Source of the DNA: Acidobacteriota bacterium
GTDB lineage: Bacteria > Acidobacteriota > Terriglobia > Bryobacterales > Bryobacteraceae
DNA: 64,000 bases
Direction: 5' to 3'
Assembly (NCBI GenBank): GCA_025353165.1
Contig: JANXRE010000122.1
Span: forward strand, 1-64,000
The position numbers and the translations under genes are program-made. The notes beneath the pieces were generated by a model, which saw only the letters and a list, made by a program, of their open reading frames with translations, made no database searches and was not told the DNA's origin. Positions 17,089 through 25,134 of this stretch are shown piece by piece. Position 1 is the stretch's first letter. Each line of letters opens with the position of its first letter.

Positions 17089-17426
17089 GTCCCGGCTTCC
17101 TTAGAAGAACCTGCTGGCAGTTGCGAGAACTTGAAACTAGCGCGTGGACGTCGCCGGCAGCCGCAGGCAAAAATCAGGCCCGGCAATCCACCCGATTTGT
17201 ACTAATAATAGCGTAGTTATTCGCGCAGCCCGGTATCGCTAGCGGATTTCTTGAACCTTGACACAAGGTCGCCGCATCTACTCAGAAGAGGTAATAGCTC
17301 TGGGCTCTGACGGATGCCCGATCGCAAGACAGTTGCGGGCGGTCTTCAAGTACGTGTGCTGGAGAGGAGCGGCGGGGGCTTATCCGGGCTGGAACAATCA
17401 TCGAAGACGGGCAAACAGCGAGTCTC
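17089..17426. promoter_or_regulatory. Divergent intergenic region with TTGACA box shared with the EPS promoter
   Basis: This 338-base gap separates the divergent sulfotransferase and radical-SAM genes. The plus strand has ACCTTGACACAAG at 17255-17267, including a perfect -35-like TTGACA at 17258-17263. The identical 13 bases occur at the head of the EPS operon (33686-33698, minus). No good -10 hexamer follows at 16-18 bases here. An 8-bp palindrome CGCTAGCG lies just upstream at 17237-17244. I see no gene in the gap. Confidence 0.4.
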
Positions 17427-19187
17427 TTGCCAGCTCAAAGTCTCTCTCTTCCGAGGCTGCAGGCAGACTTGCTGCTGGTTCACGCCCCGGCGTTTTTCGA
17501 ATTTCGAAACCGCCGCGATATCTACTTCCCTTTCCTCGGCACCTCCGGCGACGTCCCCATTACGCCGCTCTATGAATATTTCCCGATCGGCTTCAAGATG
17601 TTCGAGCGCTATCTCGCCGATCGCGGGCACGATGTAAAGATCCTCAACCTGAGCACGCTTTTGCTCAAGTATCCCTCCCTCGATTTCGACGCCATCGTGG
17701 ACGCGCTGGACGTCCGGCTGCTCGGCATCGACCTGCACTGGATGATTCATGTGCAGGGCAGCCTGGCTGTCGCCGAGCGCATCAAAGCGCGGAGAAAAGA
17801 TATTCAAATCGTTTTCGGCGGGATCTCATCCACCTACTACGCGGACGAGCTGATCCGGTATCCTTTCATCGACATGGTCTTGCGCGGCTATGACACGCTC
17901 GCCCCGATGGATACCTTGCTTTGCAACATACGGGAGGGCAGGCCGCTGCCGGACGTCCCCAACCTGGTATGGAAAGACAAAGACGGCGAGGTTCAGTGTA
18001 ACGAATACACGCATGCGCCCCGCACGTATGGCGTCGGCGTGGACTGGGCGAGTTTGGGGCGAAACGAAATGGGCTCGTCGCTCTCCATTCTCGAGTTCTT
18101 GTCCACGCAGAACGCCGGCTGCGCGTACAACTGCGGCTGGTGCGGCGGATCGAGGGACGCGTTCAAGCGAGTGTTCGGCACCAAGCACGCCATGGCGCGG
18201 AAAAGCCCGGAAGAGATTCAGTCGGAATTCGCTTCCATTAGGAAAGTTCCCACCCGCAACCGGTACCACTTTTACTCCGTGGGTTCCTACAACGAATCCC
18301 GGGACGGCATGGACTCGTTTCTGGACCAAGTGGGGCTGTCGGGAGTCCGGTCGATCAGTTACGAGCAGTTTCACCTCACGCCGGAGCCCGTCCTGCGCAA
18401 GATGGTGGCCGCCAATAAGAACACGAGTATCACCCTCTCGCCGGAGAGTCACGACCAGAGAATCTCCAAGCTCTCCGGGCGCGGAGTGTATAGCAACGAC
18501 GAGCTTGAGCGCTGGCTGGAAAAAGCCATCGAGCTGGGCGTTCATAACGTCGACGTCTGGTACTTCATCGGCATGCCTGAGCAGGATGAAAGGTCCGTGA
18601 TGGAGACGGGCGATTATTGCATCCGTCTGCTGGAAAAGTTCAAGGGACAGCCGGTCAGCCCGATGCTATGTCCGATGATTCCTTTCCTGGATCCCGCTTC
18701 GACATTCTTCACCGATCCGGAACCGCACGGCTACCGGGTGTTCTATCGCACGGCCGAAGAGCATCGCCGGGGGGCGGAGAGGGCTTCTCTCATCAACCGG
18801 ATCAACTACGAGACCCGGTGGTTGTCGCGCAGCGAGTTGGTGTACGTCGGCTTTGAAGCCGTGCGGCGGCTCATGCAGGCCAAGACCGACGTAGGAATGC
18901 TCCCGCGCGGCGTGGTCGGCGGCTACAACGCCAAGGTTCTGGACGCCATTGAAATGGTCAAAGCCGTCCACGAGGCGGATTGCATCGCAGACCCCGGGGA
19001 TCGCGCCCGGGAGTTGGACCGGCTGGGCGACGGGATTCAGCGCCGCAACGAACAGATCCTATTTGCCGGCGTCGCCAATCAGGCCTTCCCGATCAACCGC
19101 CAGATTGGCGGCCGCTGGTTTGACGAGACCGGCTGGACGACAAAACAGCTGGAAACGGCGCTGGGCAGAGTATTGACGGCGCAATAA
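17427..19187 (+). CDS. B12-binding-domain radical SAM protein
   Basis: 586 residues. The first ~180 residues resemble a cobalamin-binding Rossmann domain (LLLVHAPAFFEF, GIDLHWMIHVQG, IVFGGISSTYYADELI). The radical-SAM core follows with the cluster motif CAYNCGWC (CxxxCxxC) near residue 233, then TLSPESHDQRISKL and a DVWYFIGMPEQDE segment. Such enzymes typically methylate or rearrange unactivated carbons. The substrate is unknown; position in the EPS locus suggests sugar or carrier-bound substrate modification. Start is uncertain: TTG at 17427, or TTG at 17469 with an AGG upstream. It is the only plus-strand gene in the locus. Confidence 0.82.
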   Translation: MPAQSLSLPRLQADLLLVHAPAFFEFRNRRDIYFPFLGTSGDVPITPLYEYFPIGFKMFERYLADRGHDVKILNLSTLLLKYPSLDFDAIVDALDVRLLGIDLHWMIHVQGSLAVAERIKARRKDIQIVFGGISSTYYADELIRYPFIDMVLRGYDTLAPMDTLLCNIREGRPLPDVPNLVWKDKDGEVQCNEYTHAPRTYGVGVDWASLGRNEMGSSLSILEFLSTQNAGCAYNCGWCGGSRDAFKRVFGTKHAMARKSPEEIQSEFASIRKVPTRNRYHFYSVGSYNESRDGMDSFLDQVGLSGVRSISYEQFHLTPEPVLRKMVAANKNTSITLSPESHDQRISKLSGRGVYSNDELERWLEKAIELGVHNVDVWYFIGMPEQDERSVMETGDYCIRLLEKFKGQPVSPMLCPMIPFLDPASTFFTDPEPHGYRVFYRTAEEHRRGAERASLINRINYETRWLSRSELVYVGFEAVRRLMQAKTDVGMLPRGVVGGYNAKVLDAIEMVKAVHEADCIADPGDRARELDRLGDGIQRRNEQILFAGVANQAFPINRQIGGRWFDETGWTTKQLETALGRVLTAQ

Positions 19188-19221
19188 CGAAGGCCAGCCG
19201 CGAACCAGGGGGTTCGCCCTA

Positions 19222-20739
19222 CTACTGGCACGTAGAGAATTTAAAACTCCCGATGCGCGTGTTCCACAGCGTGCCCGAGGTCTTGTAGTACTCGTTGGTG
19301 TACCAGAACGTGCAGTCGTCCACGGGATCGACGGTCATGGAAGTGTAATCGCCCCAGTGATAGTCGCTGGCGCCCGTCGAGGTGGGCGTCTGGGCACCCG
19401 TGCCGCTAATCAGGATGACCTCCGGCCGCAGGGTCCCTAACGGGTCCGTCGCGAGCCGCCCGGAATACGCAATGGCGGGAAACATCGCCCCGCTGGACAC
19501 GCTGTAGCCAATCAGCATGTTGCCGGCCTTGTCCATGGCCAGGCTGCCCATGGAGCGGTAGTTGTTGTCCGGCTGGAGGGTGCCCGATTGATACACGACC
19601 GGCGTCGCGGGAGTCCGGATCTCGTACCACCGGACGCCTACGCCGGTTCCGCTGTTGTTGTTGACCGTGTGGGTTGCCAGAAGCGACTCATGATCGCCGA
19701 AATTCCGATACGCGAAGCGATACATCACCCGTTCGCCCACGGCATCCAGCAGTTGCGGTGTGCCTAACTGGGGCACGCAGAAGCCCCCGCCACAGCCGTT
19801 TACGAAGGGTGTCACGGGAATGTTGACCGGACCGGTGAGAGTCGAGCTGGCGGGATTCAGCCAATCTACGTGGAACTTGAAGAGGTCCAGCGAGTTGGTG
19901 TTCAGCGCAAGCAGGTAATTGGGAGCTCCCGCGGGCGGCGGCGTGGAGCCGTCCAGATCGGCCGGCATCAGGACATAATCCGTATTCGCCGACCCGGTGG
20001 TGAAGCACTGTGCGGTGGCGGCCGGGGAACCAGCCAGCATGTTGGTACGGTCCAGCGCGCACACCTCAGCCCCAACGCTGGCGTTGGAGACCAGAAGATT
20101 CATCGTGACGTAAAACGCATCCGGCCAGACGCCGACCTTGGGCCAGTCGGGGAACAGCGTCGTAAGCTGAAAGGAGTAGCGGAAATACTGGCCGCTCGCG
20201 TCGGACGTCGTCGAAATTGCGAAGCATTGCAGGTACGGAAGACTGCCGGTGTGATGCGTAACGATCCATCTCTGCGCGGCCTTGTCGTAGATCGCAATGC
20301 CGTCGCCGGGGTTTGTCGTTTCGCAGTTGCCGCCGAAACCCGTCCACAGCTTCTTCGCGCTGGTCGGCGGAACGATCACTAACCCGGTGGTCTTGCTGCG
20401 GACGGAATAACGGGCGTTCGTCCACTGGACGTATTGTGTCGCTCCGACCGCACCATTCGGGTCTGCGTCGAGAAAAACGCCGACCGAACTCATCCCCGCA
20501 AAGTTCAGGAGGATTGAGGGATCCTTGCCGCCCGTTTGACGCGAAACTGCCTGTTCCGGCACCGGCGACATAGGAGCCGGCCCGTTCGCGGCAGCCGCGA
20601 GATCGCGAAATGGCGCGGAGATGTCCTGCTTGATCGCGTGGATCACTCGAACGTGGCTCTGGGCACGAACACCGCCGGCGACCGCAAGCAAAAGCACGGC
20701 AGGCAAAACACTCCCGATCAAACTTCTCTTGTTGTACAT
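19222..20739 (-). CDS. Secreted protein of unknown function (EPS locus)
   Basis: 505 residues from ATG 20739, chosen because AAGGA lies seven bases upstream and a clean signal peptide follows (SLIGSVLPAVLLLAVAGGVRAQ). The mature part is rich in aromatic, Asn and Gly residues with repeated short beta-like stretches (DPNGAVGATQYVQWTNARYSV, RWIVTHHTGSLPYLQCF, WGDYTSMTVDPVDDCTFWYTNEY) and several cysteine pairs, which suggests an extracellular beta-propeller. I recognise no catalytic motif. It follows the flippase gene by 29 bases and is likely co-transcribed. Confidence 0.75.
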   Translation of the reverse strand: MYNKRSLIGSVLPAVLLLAVAGGVRAQSHVRVIHAIKQDISAPFRDLAAAANGPAPMSPVPEQAVSRQTGGKDPSILLNFAGMSSVGVFLDADPNGAVGATQYVQWTNARYSVRSKTTGLVIVPPTSAKKLWTGFGGNCETTNPGDGIAIYDKAAQRWIVTHHTGSLPYLQCFAISTTSDASGQYFRYSFQLTTLFPDWPKVGVWPDAFYVTMNLLVSNASVGAEVCALDRTNMLAGSPAATAQCFTTGSANTDYVLMPADLDGSTPPPAGAPNYLLALNTNSLDLFKFHVDWLNPASSTLTGPVNIPVTPFVNGCGGGFCVPQLGTPQLLDAVGERVMYRFAYRNFGDHESLLATHTVNNNSGTGVGVRWYEIRTPATPVVYQSGTLQPDNNYRSMGSLAMDKAGNMLIGYSVSSGAMFPAIAYSGRLATDPLGTLRPEVILISGTGAQTPTSTGASDYHWGDYTSMTVDPVDDCTFWYTNEYYKTSGTLWNTRIGSFKFSTCQ

Positions 20740-20768
20740 GTCCTGTCCTTTATTTCCCACAGACTCGC

Positions 20769-22109
20769 TCAAACGGCCCGGGCACTGCCGATCTCAACCG
20801 GAACGGCGAGGCGGAGACGCAGCAGGAAGACCAGTGTCAAGACTGCGACGGCATCCGAGGCATTCATCGCCCAAACCGCTCCGGCGACACCGAAAGCGCG
20901 GGTAGCCGGAACCCCCACCACCACCGAAATCACGCTCGCCACGCAAAAAGCTATAAAAATCGACCTGGGGGACTCCATCGCCCTCAAGACGATCGAAATC
21001 CCGATCGTGCCACTCCAAAGCAAGGAACCCAGCGCTACCGCGGGCATCAGAGATCCGGCACCAGTATACTTAGTGTCATATACGAAGCGCAACACTACCG
21101 TCCTGAACGGCACGATGACAGCCCAATAAGCTAATGCGACTGATACAAACAATAGCGTAGTTGACCACGCGGCGGATACCAGCCCTTTTTTTCCTTGGGA
21201 TACTCGCCGGCGTGCGGCGTAAGGCAGGAAGACCGGAGACAGGGCGGCGTAGAACTGCGCCAGGGGCTGCGCGAAGTTCATCAGCGCCCGCAGTTCGCCG
21301 CTTTGAGCGATGCCCGAGAAAGTACTAAGCAAGGGATAGTACACGTACATCGGAACCCAACTGGCCACCGAACCCGCCAATGCCCAACGCCCGTAGCGCC
21401 AGTGAGATTTCCACGTGGCGAGCATTCCCGGGGCCTGGCCACCTTCCGGAAGAGCGCGCTGCAATTGGCGGAACAGGATCAAGCTGGTGGCCACCGCCGC
21501 CACTCCCATACAGACGAACGCGGTGAACGAGGACATCCAGCCTCGCCACTGCAAGAGAAAAAAACCGGATAACAGCACGACACAATACACGACCGCGCCC
21601 GTGGCCGCGCGAGCGATCGAAACATCCAGGTAGAAAGCGCGCCGAACCAGCCAAAACAGCAGAACGCAGGGCGACGCGATGGCGGCCCCGGCTAACGCCC
21701 ACGTCAGGCTCTCCCTATCTGCCGGACCGGCCCAGCGGCTCGCGACGGCAGTGGATATCGCGAGCGCCAGGAACATGACTGAAGTAATGATGAGATGGAT
21801 TCGAAAAAGAATTCTGAGATAACCTCGCATCGAGTTCTTTTCGGCCGCGCCGCCGAAGACCATCATCGGTTCCAGCAGTACTGCCTGGTAAATAATCGAG
21901 AGCAGCAGAAAGATCGAAAAGGCCAGCGAGTATGCGCCATACTCCACGGGCGTGACCCACCTGGCGAGCAGCGTCGACATCACGAAGTTGGACCCCGAGA
22001 TCAAGGCCTGGTCGAGAACCGCAAAGCCCCCCTTCGAAATCCAGCGCCGCGCCGTAGCTAAGCGAGAGCGCGGGGACTCCACGGCGGAGAGCGCGTCCGG
22101 GCGGCTCAT
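20769..22109 (-). CDS. Polysaccharide flippase (Wzx/MATE-like)
   Basis: 446 residues with about 12 membrane segments. The N-terminal GGFAVLDQALISGSNFVMSTLLARWVTPVEYGAYSLAF is typical of Wzx-type polysaccharide exporters, which flip undecaprenyl-linked repeat units across the inner membrane. The ATG at 22109 overlaps the TGA of the NRPS-like gene (ATGA), so the two are translationally coupled. Together with the Wzy candidate, Wzz and OPX proteins it indicates a Wzx/Wzy-dependent pathway. Confidence 0.88.
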   Translation of the reverse strand: MSRPDALSAVESPRSRLATARRWISKGGFAVLDQALISGSNFVMSTLLARWVTPVEYGAYSLAFSIFLLLSIIYQAVLLEPMMVFGGAAEKNSMRGYLRILFRIHLIITSVMFLALAISTAVASRWAGPADRESLTWALAGAAIASPCVLLFWLVRRAFYLDVSIARAATGAVVYCVVLLSGFFLLQWRGWMSSFTAFVCMGVAAVATSLILFRQLQRALPEGGQAPGMLATWKSHWRYGRWALAGSVASWVPMYVYYPLLSTFSGIAQSGELRALMNFAQPLAQFYAALSPVFLPYAARRRVSQGKKGLVSAAWSTTLLFVSVALAYWAVIVPFRTVVLRFVYDTKYTGAGSLMPAVALGSLLWSGTIGISIVLRAMESPRSIFIAFCVASVISVVVGVPATRAFGVAGAVWAMNASDAVAVLTLVFLLRLRLAVPVEIGSARAV

Positions 22110-24703
22110 ACGTGCGACAGCGGCTCGCTGACGGCGTCTCTCTCTACCTTAGGAAGCGCCGTTTCCATGCACGACAGCATTGCCTCCGCCAGCTTCCGCA
22201 CCTGCGGCTCGCGGATGAGACTGCCGTGATCGGCGGGGATCTCGTGAATGTGCCAAACTCCGGCCAAGCCGGATTGCGGCATGGGAGGCGTCTCGCGTCC
22301 CCGCAATCCCTTTTCGCTGGCTCGGAACCACCACACCGGCCACTCGGCCAACGGCCAGTCGTAGGCCTTGTCGGCGGCGTCGCAGGATGCATGCACCCGC
22401 TTCAACGCGGGCGGGAACCAGAGTGCCTCAAAGCGGCTCGAAATCCGTCTGGAAATCGTTCGTCTTTTCGAAAGGGCATACGCGATCTTCTCGCGCACGC
22501 TCATCTGGAGGAACGTGCGGGCCAGCGATGGCCCCTTTCTGGCGGAACGCGGGTACGTGTCGAGCAAAGCCAGGAAGGCCACGTCCTGCCCGTCCCGGCG
22601 AAGCTGCCGGGCCATCTCGAAGGCGACCGCTCCGCCAAACGAATAGCCGCCGATATAGTACGGACCCTTCGGCTGCAAGGCGCGGATCTCCGAGATGTAG
22701 TGGGCGGCCATGTCTTCCACGCGGGTGTGGCAGGGATGCTGCCCGTCCAACCCGTGCGCCTGTAGCCCGTAAAACGGCTGGTCCTCTCCCAGTTGGAGTG
22801 CCAGCGCCCCGAAGCGGAGGACGTGGCCGCCCAACCCGTGTACGCAGAAAAACGGCGGTTTCCTGCCGCCCGGCTGAATAGGAACCAGCGATCTCCAGGT
22901 CTGAGCGCCGGCGTCCCCGCGCAGCAAGGCGGTCAGCTTCTCCACCGTCGAGGCCTGGAACAGAGCGGAAGGCGGCAGGTTCTTGCCGAACGCCTGTTCG
23001 AGACGGCGCATCAGGCGCAGCGCCAGGAGCGAATGGCCTCCCAACTCGAAGAAATCGTCCGCGATGCCGATCCGCGGTATCCCCAGGGTCGCCTCCCAGA
23101 TCTTGGCGACCCGGGTTTCCATTTCATTTCTGGGGGCGACGTAGTTGCCGCTGTCGGCGAACGAGTCCGCCGAAGGCGCCGGAAGCGCCCGTTTGTCCAC
23201 CTTGCCGTTCGGGGTGAGCGGCAGCGACTCCATCGCCACGAAACCGGTCGGTACCATGTACTCGGGTAGCCGCCCCTTCAAAAACTCGCGGATCTGGCGG
23301 GGCGCGACGGGCTTCGCCTGCTTGGCCACGATGTAGGCGAACAGCCGTTTCGCGCCCGGCTGGTCTTCCCGGGCAATCACGATCGCCTGATGTACGTCCG
23401 GGTGCTGGCTGAGCGCGGCTTCAATCTCGCCGGGTTCGATTCGAAATCCCCGGATCTTCACCTGGTCGTCGGTCCGGCCGCAAAACTCGATATTGTTATC
23501 CGCGAGGAATCTGGCCAGATCGCCCGTCTTGTACATGCGCGCGCCCGGCTCGTTGGCGAAGGGATCGGGGATAAACTTCTGGGCCGTCAGGACCGGCTGG
23601 TTCAAATACCCGCGGGCCAGACCCACTCCGCCGATATGCAGTTCGCCGGTGTCTCCGGCCGGCACGGGCTGAAGGTTGGCGTCCAGGATATAGGTGTGGA
23701 TATTCGGGATCGCGCGGCCGATCGGGATATCCGCGTTGGGATCCAGGCTCGCCCCGGCCGGCGGCTCGTATGCCGTCACGATGACGCTCGCTTCCGACGG
23801 GCCGTACGTGTTGATCCAGCGCACCCGCCCGTTCGCTAACTGCCGCCAGGAGGAGTACACGTTCGTGGACGCCTTCTCGCCTCCCACCGCCAGTAGGCGC
23901 AAGCTCTCGGGCAGCGGCAATTTCCGGTCCGCCAGTTCCTGAACCAGTTCGTGCCAGTAAGCCGTTGGCGCGGATACCACGGTGATTCCGTTGTCCCCGA
24001 TCCAGCGCACGAACTGCGACGGTTGCAGCGAAAAATCGGGGGCCGCGAACACGACCGTTCCGCCCACGCTCCAGATCGGGTACATCTCCTCAATCGAGAT
24101 ATCGAAGCTGATGGAGGCGAACTGGAGGACCCGATCCTGGGCGGTCAATCCGTACAGATCCACCACCGAGCGATGATGATTGACCATGCCCCGGTGCGGG
24201 AGCAGAACGCCGCGCGGCTTTCCCGTCGACCCCGACGTGTACACGATGTACGCCAGGTCCTCGGGACCCACCACTACTTCCGGATTCTGTTCGCTTTCCC
24301 CGGAGATGGCGCGCTCCAGGTCGCCGCCCCGCAGCAATGTCGCCGAACCGGCGAAATCGCCTTCGACCCCGTGACCCAATATCAGGACCGGGGCTTGCGC
24401 ATCTCCCTGCATGTAGGCCAGCCGTTCGCTCGGGTACGCCGGATCGAGGGGCAGGCAAACGCCGCCCGCCTTGAGCACGCCCAGAAAGAACACGGGCAGC
24501 TCCGCGCAGCGGCGGGCGCAAATGCCCACCGCGACGCCGGGGCCCACGCCCAGCTTGCGAAGATAGTGCGCGAGCTGGTTGGCGCGCGCGTTCAGTTCGC
24601 GGTACGTCCACTGGCGCGGTCCGAAAACGGCGGCGGTCGCCTCCGGCGTGCGCCCGGCCTGGGCCTCGAACAACTGGTGGATAAGATCGTGCTCAGAAGT
24701 CAT
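22106..24703 (-). CDS. NRPS-like protein: adenylation, carrier and thioesterase domains (A-PCP-TE)
   Basis: 865 residues. A domain, residues 10-500: LKAGGVCLPLDPAYPSERL, YTSGSTGKPRGVLLPHRG, NTYGPSEASV, GELHIGGVGLARGYLNQP, YKTGDLARF, and the A10 lysine in TPNGKVDKRALP. Carrier domain: DDFFELGGHSLLALRL near 550-565 with the phosphopantetheine serine. Thioesterase: FFCVHGLGGHVLRFG, GGYSFGGAVAFE (GxSxG near 688) and a late GSLIREP histidine/aspartate region. There is no condensation domain, so it probably activates one amino or hydroxy acid and releases or transfers it. Hand-aligned pocket residues read D-I-E-S-A-G-T-V-I-K, which I cannot match to a substrate. Confidence 0.88.
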   Translation of the reverse strand: MTSEHDLIHQLFEAQAGRTPEATAAVFGPRQWTYRELNARANQLAHYLRKLGVGPGVAVGICARRCAELPVFFLGVLKAGGVCLPLDPAYPSERLAYMQGDAQAPVLILGHGVEGDFAGSATLLRGGDLERAISGESEQNPEVVVGPEDLAYIVYTSGSTGKPRGVLLPHRGMVNHHRSVVDLYGLTAQDRVLQFASISFDISIEEMYPIWSVGGTVVFAAPDFSLQPSQFVRWIGDNGITVVSAPTAYWHELVQELADRKLPLPESLRLLAVGGEKASTNVYSSWRQLANGRVRWINTYGPSEASVIVTAYEPPAGASLDPNADIPIGRAIPNIHTYILDANLQPVPAGDTGELHIGGVGLARGYLNQPVLTAQKFIPDPFANEPGARMYKTGDLARFLADNNIEFCGRTDDQVKIRGFRIEPGEIEAALSQHPDVHQAIVIAREDQPGAKRLFAYIVAKQAKPVAPRQIREFLKGRLPEYMVPTGFVAMESLPLTPNGKVDKRALPAPSADSFADSGNYVAPRNEMETRVAKIWEATLGIPRIGIADDFFELGGHSLLALRLMRRLEQAFGKNLPPSALFQASTVEKLTALLRGDAGAQTWRSLVPIQPGGRKPPFFCVHGLGGHVLRFGALALQLGEDQPFYGLQAHGLDGQHPCHTRVEDMAAHYISEIRALQPKGPYYIGGYSFGGAVAFEMARQLRRDGQDVAFLALLDTYPRSARKGPSLARTFLQMSVREKIAYALSKRRTISRRISSRFEALWFPPALKRVHASCDAADKAYDWPLAEWPVWWFRASEKGLRGRETPPMPQSGLAGVWHIHEIPADHGSLIREPQVRKLAEAMLSCMETALPKVERDAVSEPLSHV

Positions 24704-24721
24704 TGCGCCTGTTTAGCTCGA

Positions 24722-24837
24722 CGTGGCGCACGCACTCGTGCGTGCCGTGTCGCGACTCCTCGCGACACGATTTCCCGTCCGGCTTGCCAAGCGTCGGCAA
24801 GAGTGCCGACGCGGCACGCACGAGTGCGTGCCCCACG
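24722..24837. repeat. 116-bp three-hairpin palindromic repeat, copy 2
   Basis: Same length and architecture as 11874-11989. Outer arms are 24722-24747 and 24812-24837 (26 bp, one mismatch); inner hairpins are 24748-24767 and 24791-24812. Nearly all differences from copy 1 are in the unpaired linker and in one arm position. It lies between the carrier-protein gene and the NRPS-like gene, both on the minus strand, within the presumed operon. It could therefore influence downstream expression. Confidence 0.92.
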
Positions 24838-24851
24838 TGTTGGTTGCACAT

Positions 24852-25115
24852 CTACCGCGCGGCCGGCCGCCTCTCCAGCTTCGTGGTCACCAGCCGGTCG
24901 ACCGTGTCGACGCTGGCGAAGTTCTCGTTGACGATCTCGTCGTCGGCGATCCGCACCCCGAAGGTGTCCTCCAGGAAAGAAACGAGCCGGAAAATCGCCA
25001 GGGAGTCGATAATTCCGTTCTCGGTCAATCCCTCCCCGGCGCCGATGTCGGATATCCCTTTCTGCCGTGCGATGCCCGCCACAAAATCGTAAATCTGTTG
25101 TCTGGTGGATTCCAT
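24852..25115 (-). CDS. Free-standing acyl/peptidyl carrier protein
   Basis: 87 residues, predicted four-helix carrier protein. The phosphopantetheine site is the serine in ENGIIDSLAIFRLVSFLEDTFG, with the usual acidic residue before it and hydrophobics after. It sits 19 bases after the adenylating ligase and 148 bases before the NRPS-like gene, separated from the latter by the 116-bp repeat. With the ligase and the acyl-CoA-dehydrogenase-like protein it forms a three-gene cassette like PltF-PltL-PltE or RedM-RedO-RedW. It probably carries the amino acid that the ligase activates. Confidence 0.88.
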   Translation of the reverse strand: MESTRQQIYDFVAGIARQKGISDIGAGEGLTENGIIDSLAIFRLVSFLEDTFGVRIADDEIVNENFASVDTVDRLVTTKLERRPAAR

Positions 25116-25134
25116 TGGTCCTTGTTCCTAAAGC

